NCBI GenBank assembly: GCA_037039925.1
Contig: JAXRKP010001305.1
Location: 12,501 to 76,500, forward strand
Length of the DNA stretch: 64,000 nt
Source: Doris montereyensis
Taxonomy: Eukaryota > Mollusca > Gastropoda > Nudibranchia > Dorididae
Direction: 5' to 3'
Part shown: piece by piece, positions 60,355-64,000 of the stretch
How positions within the stretch are numbered: position 1 is the stretch's first letter
How the letters are laid out: each line of letters opens with the position of its first letter
Notes under the pieces: model-generated
Databases searched by the model: none
Told to the model about the DNA's origin: nothing
What the model saw: the letters and a program-made list of their open reading frames with translations, nothing else
Program-made: the position numbers and the translations under genes

Positions 60355-60960
60355 TGACTTTAATAAACCCAGATGATTGGGAGAAACGTAATGAATTAGT
60401 TAAAAGAGTACATTGACAAGACATGAGTTAAAAATAGGTGATTAGATTTGTTCTGTTAAAAGATAGGTGATTGAGAGAAGAATTAGTTAAAAGAACAGAG
60501 ATATTAAAATTATTTGTTTCTAAAAAGTGACCAGACCTTTAATAGATGAAAGTAAGAAGACAAGGGAAGAAATTGAGAAACAAACGAATCTATTGAGATA
60601 CAACAAGAATTATTTGATCAGGCTGTAGAAAATAAAATATACACACTAGCAATATAATATGTTAAGGATAATGAAGGTAATAAATGTGATATGGGTGAAT
60701 TAGGAAAAAATGCCTATCACGATGTATTAAATAATAAGAAAACGTTATGATTAAACTTTCGGGTCTAAAAGGGTGATAGAAAACTTCTCATTGGAAATCA
60801 ACTTATGATAGTAAATATAAATGACGATATCATAAACTGGTAAGCAATTTAAAGGAGCTGATGGTTTATGGGAATTATAACAAGAATGAAACCAACGAAC
60901 ATTTAATTACTAATGAAGATAAAGAAACATTTGAAGATATAATGTTAAACGACAAATAAT
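60355..60960 (+). pseudogene. Unrecognised broken ORF of the element
   Basis: Opens MTLINPDDWEKRNELVKR at 60355, then a near-repeat of the same motif at about 60462. Further segments read QQELFDQAVENKIYT and MGELGKNAYHDVLNNKK near 60690-60745. Four or more stops. Function unknown. Confidence 0.35.
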
Positions 60961-61243
60961 ATGTTTAAATTTAATTGAAATATAAAAGAAATCGTCGTGG
61001 ATATAAGTATAAAAACTGTATTAAACCTATCCGCAAACATATTCCATCAAAACTTAGTGATAGGCAAAATGAGATTATTAACTGATGAACTAATTGAACA
61101 GAATAGGAAAAGAGACTAAAGCTACTAAACTCAAGAATAAGAAGAATGTGTTAACCAAGAGTAAAACAGATATACCAATCTAGGATAAAAGAGGTTTATC
61201 AAATGTTGGCAGATTGATCTGAAGAGAAAACATTAGACTGAAA

Positions 61244-61399
61244 ATGGGCAAAGGTAGAAAAAACACTCCTCAGTGTATAGGAAGAGTTCTTGGTAAAAAA
61301 AAAATTAAAGGATTCTATCAGATAAATCCAAAATGGTGGAATAAATATGCCAGACCAATTCAAATAAAAGTAAAAATGCCAATAATTTCTTGCAAATAA
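61244..61399 (+). CDS. Intact 51-codon basic ORF in the element
   Basis: ATG at 61244-61246, stop TAA at 61397-61399. Encodes MGKGRKNTPQCIGRVLGKKK followed by a WW pair and a basic end. Short, so chance is possible, but it is non-repetitive and protein-like. A further charged helical frame (AIKEIKKFLEEQLKTIKNQ) follows at about 61508-61564. Confidence 0.3.
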   Translation: MGKGRKNTPQCIGRVLGKKKIKGFYQINPKWWNKYARPIQIKVKMPIISCK

Positions 61400-62049
61400 A
61401 TTATCGGAGGATAGGGTAGATTCGTCAGTAAAAGAACATCGCCAAAGAGGAATTTATTTTCTTGCTGTCAGGAACAATGGGAAGAGTTTGGACAAAGACT
61501 CCAAGAAAGCTATCAAGGAAATCAAAAAATTTCTTGAGGAGCAATTAAAAACCATAAAAAACCAAAGCATGTCCAATTTACAAATTAAGAACGCTAAAGA
61601 AGAAATTAGGGTTCCTTTCTTTTGTTCTTAAAAAAACATCTTTGGGATATAGCATTTCAATATGTTTATAAAATAACCCCCCCTTAATTTTAGGAAATAA
61701 ACAGTCCATAATTATTAATTTATTTTTATAAAGAACACCTTATTTTCCATTAATCTTTATCTTAAATATATTTAGATGCTCTAGTTTCTAATGATATATA
61801 TGTATACTCTGTTATATTTCTAAATAAAATAAAAAGAGTTGATCTATATCGATATTATGCTAACATTATTTATTTTCATACTTTCTTTAATAGACGCCTT
61901 CAGTAACCTGTTATCAAGTTAGAATGTAGTTTTATAATGTTGATAACTATTATCTTTAATAAATATAAACAGGGTATTTCCTGAAGAATAGTATTAACAT
62001 TTTATAACATTCAATTTATATGGTCTTAAATTCCGTTATCAATAACTCG

Positions 62050-62800
62050 TTAGTTATCAAAAGAGCCAGTTATTTCTTCACTTTGTAAATAATGGATTTT
62101 ATATGTAATAGGATTAGTTTGTAACACTTTGTCAATAACAAAAATTTGTGAAGTTCAGTTACTAGTGTAACCTTTCTCAAGGTGTTTTTTTTTATACTTA
62201 ATGATTCGTACGTGTTCTCCTACGTAAATTTGGGGGGGGGGGTTTTTGCAAATCACATAATTCATCTTGAAATATTCTTTTATCAATATCATCGTCAATT
62301 ATTTTTTTACTTTCTTCTTCATGTGTAATCTTAATAACAATAGTATTGTGAAAAGTGTTATTATACCCACTCATTTACTTTTTGATTTAAAACATCATAA
62401 TATTTTGTTGTATTATAAGCAGTGAAATATTTGGATATCTTTCTTTAGAGTTATATTAAATCTTTCAGTTATGCAATTTTTTTCATTCTGTGTAGAATAT
62501 AATTATATGCTTTCTTTCTTAAGTAAATCTTTAAAGATTTTGTTATAAAAAAACTCCGGTTTCTTTGTCAGCCCATATCTTTTCTGGTTTTCTTTCTTTA
62601 AATATCTGTTTAAAAGCATTTGTTACTTCTAATCCAGTTTTAATTTTTAATGGAACTACCAAGCATATTTAGTTAAAACAAACATCTATAACTTTGCAGA
62701 ATATATTTAAAGTATTTATTTTATTTTTATCACCCAGTAGCGTTTTTGAAAAATGAAACGGTTTTCATAAGATATAAATTTCCTTTTGAAAACTTAGCAA
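62050..62800 (-). pseudogene. Retroviral-type (Polinton-like) integrase remnant
   Basis: Minus-strand order matches a DDE integrase. A core segment at 62600-62690 ends in IWADKE, with the second catalytic Asp at 62569-62567. ITERF holds the catalytic Glu at 62466-62464, about 34 codons on, consistent with DD35E spacing allowing for indels. A Y-N-N-T segment follows near 62370. A C-terminal barrel-like part has VGEHVRIIKYKKK and KGY (about 62165-62225) and IFVIDKVLQTNPITYK (about 62100-62147). The first Asp region near 62750 is degraded. At least five stops or shifts, including a TGA at 62157-62155. It should act on transposon ends; this copy cannot. Confidence 0.7.
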
Positions 62801-62989
62801 TCTTTGATTTGTGACAAATTAATCACTCAATTCATTAGTTAGTGGTTTTTTTCAAAACTTTAAAGGATATTCGTATTATATATAACAACTACTTTCCTTT
62901 TATTTATTTCTATTATTAGATGACACCATATTTTCAATATCTTAAATAAAAATTAACCGTTTACACTTCAAACAATACATTTTTAAATG

Positions 62990-63360
62990 ATTATTTTAAC
63001 ATTGAAATATCTATTAGTTCTAACATTAATTTTAATATGTTGTTATCTATTGGTATAAGTCTTACACTACAAGTTTGACAAGCAACAAATCTTGGACTTC
63101 AGATCCAGGATGGTCTAATGCTTTATAAAATGCGCTGATGTTTATCAAATCTCATTGCATCAATAGCAGTGATTGACATTAAAATAAATTAACAGTAGAT
63201 CAACATTTTCATATCTTATTCCTATGAGTTTCCAACTTATTATTTTACGACTATTTTTTATGGATTTGTCGGTTATAATATAAATTTTCAGATATGATTC
63301 AATTGTTTCAGTATTTCGAAATAATACCGTTAGTTACTTATTAGAAGTAAGGCCCAGGAG
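62990..63360. other. AT-rich spacer inside the element
   Basis: No frame or repeat that I can support. Confidence 0.35.
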
Positions 63361-63383
63361 TTATTACCATTGAAGGATTAAAC

Positions 63384-63821
63384 ATGACTATTCAAAAGCT
63401 AGATACTCCTAAACCATTTTGGATAACTGTCAGAAAGAATAAGATTGACTTTGTTGTAAGATCATCTCCAGAACAATTAAAGCTTAGTGTTGGTAGTGAT
63501 GTTAATCTAAATAAATTTAAAATAAATACCGGTTTGTATCTAACGTTCTTTTTATGAATCAAAGATATTAGAAGAAATGATGAAATTTTCTTATTGAAAA
63601 ATTAAACTTATTGAAAATGGAACTTCGTGACCTTTTTTTATTTAAAAAAGGAAAACCTAAACCTCGGTGAAGGCTTTGTTAAAGATGAAAATATTTGCAA
63701 TATGGCAATATGGCAATATGGCAAAAACACATGTCGCGAACATAAACCTGATTCTGGTAATATTAATCTAAATCAAAGTTACAAATTAGGATATCGATTG
63801 ATTATCAAGATGTCTTTCTAG
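63384..63821 (+). pseudogene. Unrecognised broken ORF of the element, beta-rich
   Basis: ATG at 63384 gives MTIQKLDTPKPFWITVRKNK then FVVRSSPEQLKLSVGSDV, a TGA near 63556, and a shifted frame from 63627 ending YKLGYRLIIKM. An 8-bp repeat (GCAATATG three times, about 63697-63722) has expanded inside it. Beta-rich composition and a following gene suggest a structural pair, unproven. Confidence 0.4.
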
Positions 63822-64000
63822 ATACTGCTGAAAGTTTCGTAGAAAAAACAGGTGAACTAGTTAGAGAAACAAGGTAACTTTACAAGTAAGTATGAAGATA
63901 AAGATGAAATAACTTTGATTAATAATGCAATGATGTCTTTGCTTTTTGAATATAAAATATACGGCTAGCGGAGAAGAAATTGAAAGTATAAATAATACAG
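63822..64000 (+). pseudogene. Unrecognised ORF of the element, cut by the window edge
   Basis: Fragments KTGELVRET, YEDKDEITLINNAMMSLLF and SGEEIESINNT in slightly different frames. Continues beyond 64000. A capsid-type protein is possible but not shown. Confidence 0.35.

Larger units (their letters stand above)
56900..64000. mobile_element. Degraded Maverick/Polinton-like virus-related transposon (partial)
   Basis: A block clearly more AT-rich than the rest and free of the microsatellites that fill it. It carries a retroviral-type integrase remnant on the minus strand (62050-62800) and at least eight broken, non-repetitive, protein-like frames, mostly on the plus strand. No reverse transcriptase is seen, which argues against an LTR element. 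I found no polymerase B, packaging ATPase or protease motif. The left boundary is uncertain and the right end is outside the window; no terminal inverted repeat could be identified. Every major frame is broken by stops or shifts. Assignment rests mainly on the integrase type and its gene-dense setting. Confidence 0.6.

Noticed and set aside
56900..64000. Contamination by a bacterial or organellar genome, suggested by the low GC
   Set aside because: Frames are broken throughout, the integrase is of animal-transposon type, and there is no rRNA, tRNA or operon-like intact gene set.

Overview
The window is animal nuclear DNA, most likely from a mollusc and probably a gastropod. The evidence is one spliced protein-coding gene with canonical GT-AG introns, decayed CR1-type and RTE-type LINEs, tRNA-derived SINEs, cut-and-paste transposon remnants and many micro- and minisatellites. 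The mollusc call is an inference from the SINE body sequence and the scattered AGATCTAGA-type palindromes; no sequence here proves the species. Nothing looks prokaryotic. Nearly all long open frames are translations of simple repeats.

Layout. 0-8.6 kb: a SINE fragment, a 51-bp minisatellite, then a block of nested LINEs (an RTE-like LINE inserted into a CR1-like LINE, with a short target-site duplication), then a second minisatellite. 8.6-19.9 kb: mostly tandem repeats, including about 3.5 kb of ACT-rich trinucleotide sequence and 35-, 53-, 21- and 30-bp minisatellites. 19.9-27.3 kb: SINEs, CR1-like fragments and 51-, 31- and 23-bp minisatellites.

27.6-38.5 kb (minus strand): the only host gene I recognise, UFC1, the E2-like UFM1-conjugating enzyme, in five exons. 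Its introns hold SINEs, a minisatellite, a rearranged RTE-like LINE, a piggyBac-like remnant and a TA-flanked inverted-repeat element. Exon 2 contains a frame-preserving 108-bp TC tract in the middle of the coding sequence.

38.5-56.8 kb: mostly non-coding, with LINE 3' fragments, SINEs, long GA/GATA/TA microsatellites, and a strange region (51.29-52.15 kb) that reads as an order-preserving, shredded copy of 49.32-51.12 kb interleaved with GATA repeats.

56.9-64.0 kb: a very AT-rich, heavily mutated element. It carries a retroviral-type (DD35E-like) integrase remnant on the minus strand and a series of broken small reading frames on the plus strand. It is best explained as a degraded Maverick/Polinton-like virus-related transposon that runs off the right edge.

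Overall, mobile elements and the repeats derived from them dominate. Several LINE and SINE 3' tails directly abut long microsatellites, and SINE sequence appears to have given rise to at least one minisatellite. Some oddities (shredded copies, single-base frame breaks, a microsatellite in an exon) may be assembly artefacts.
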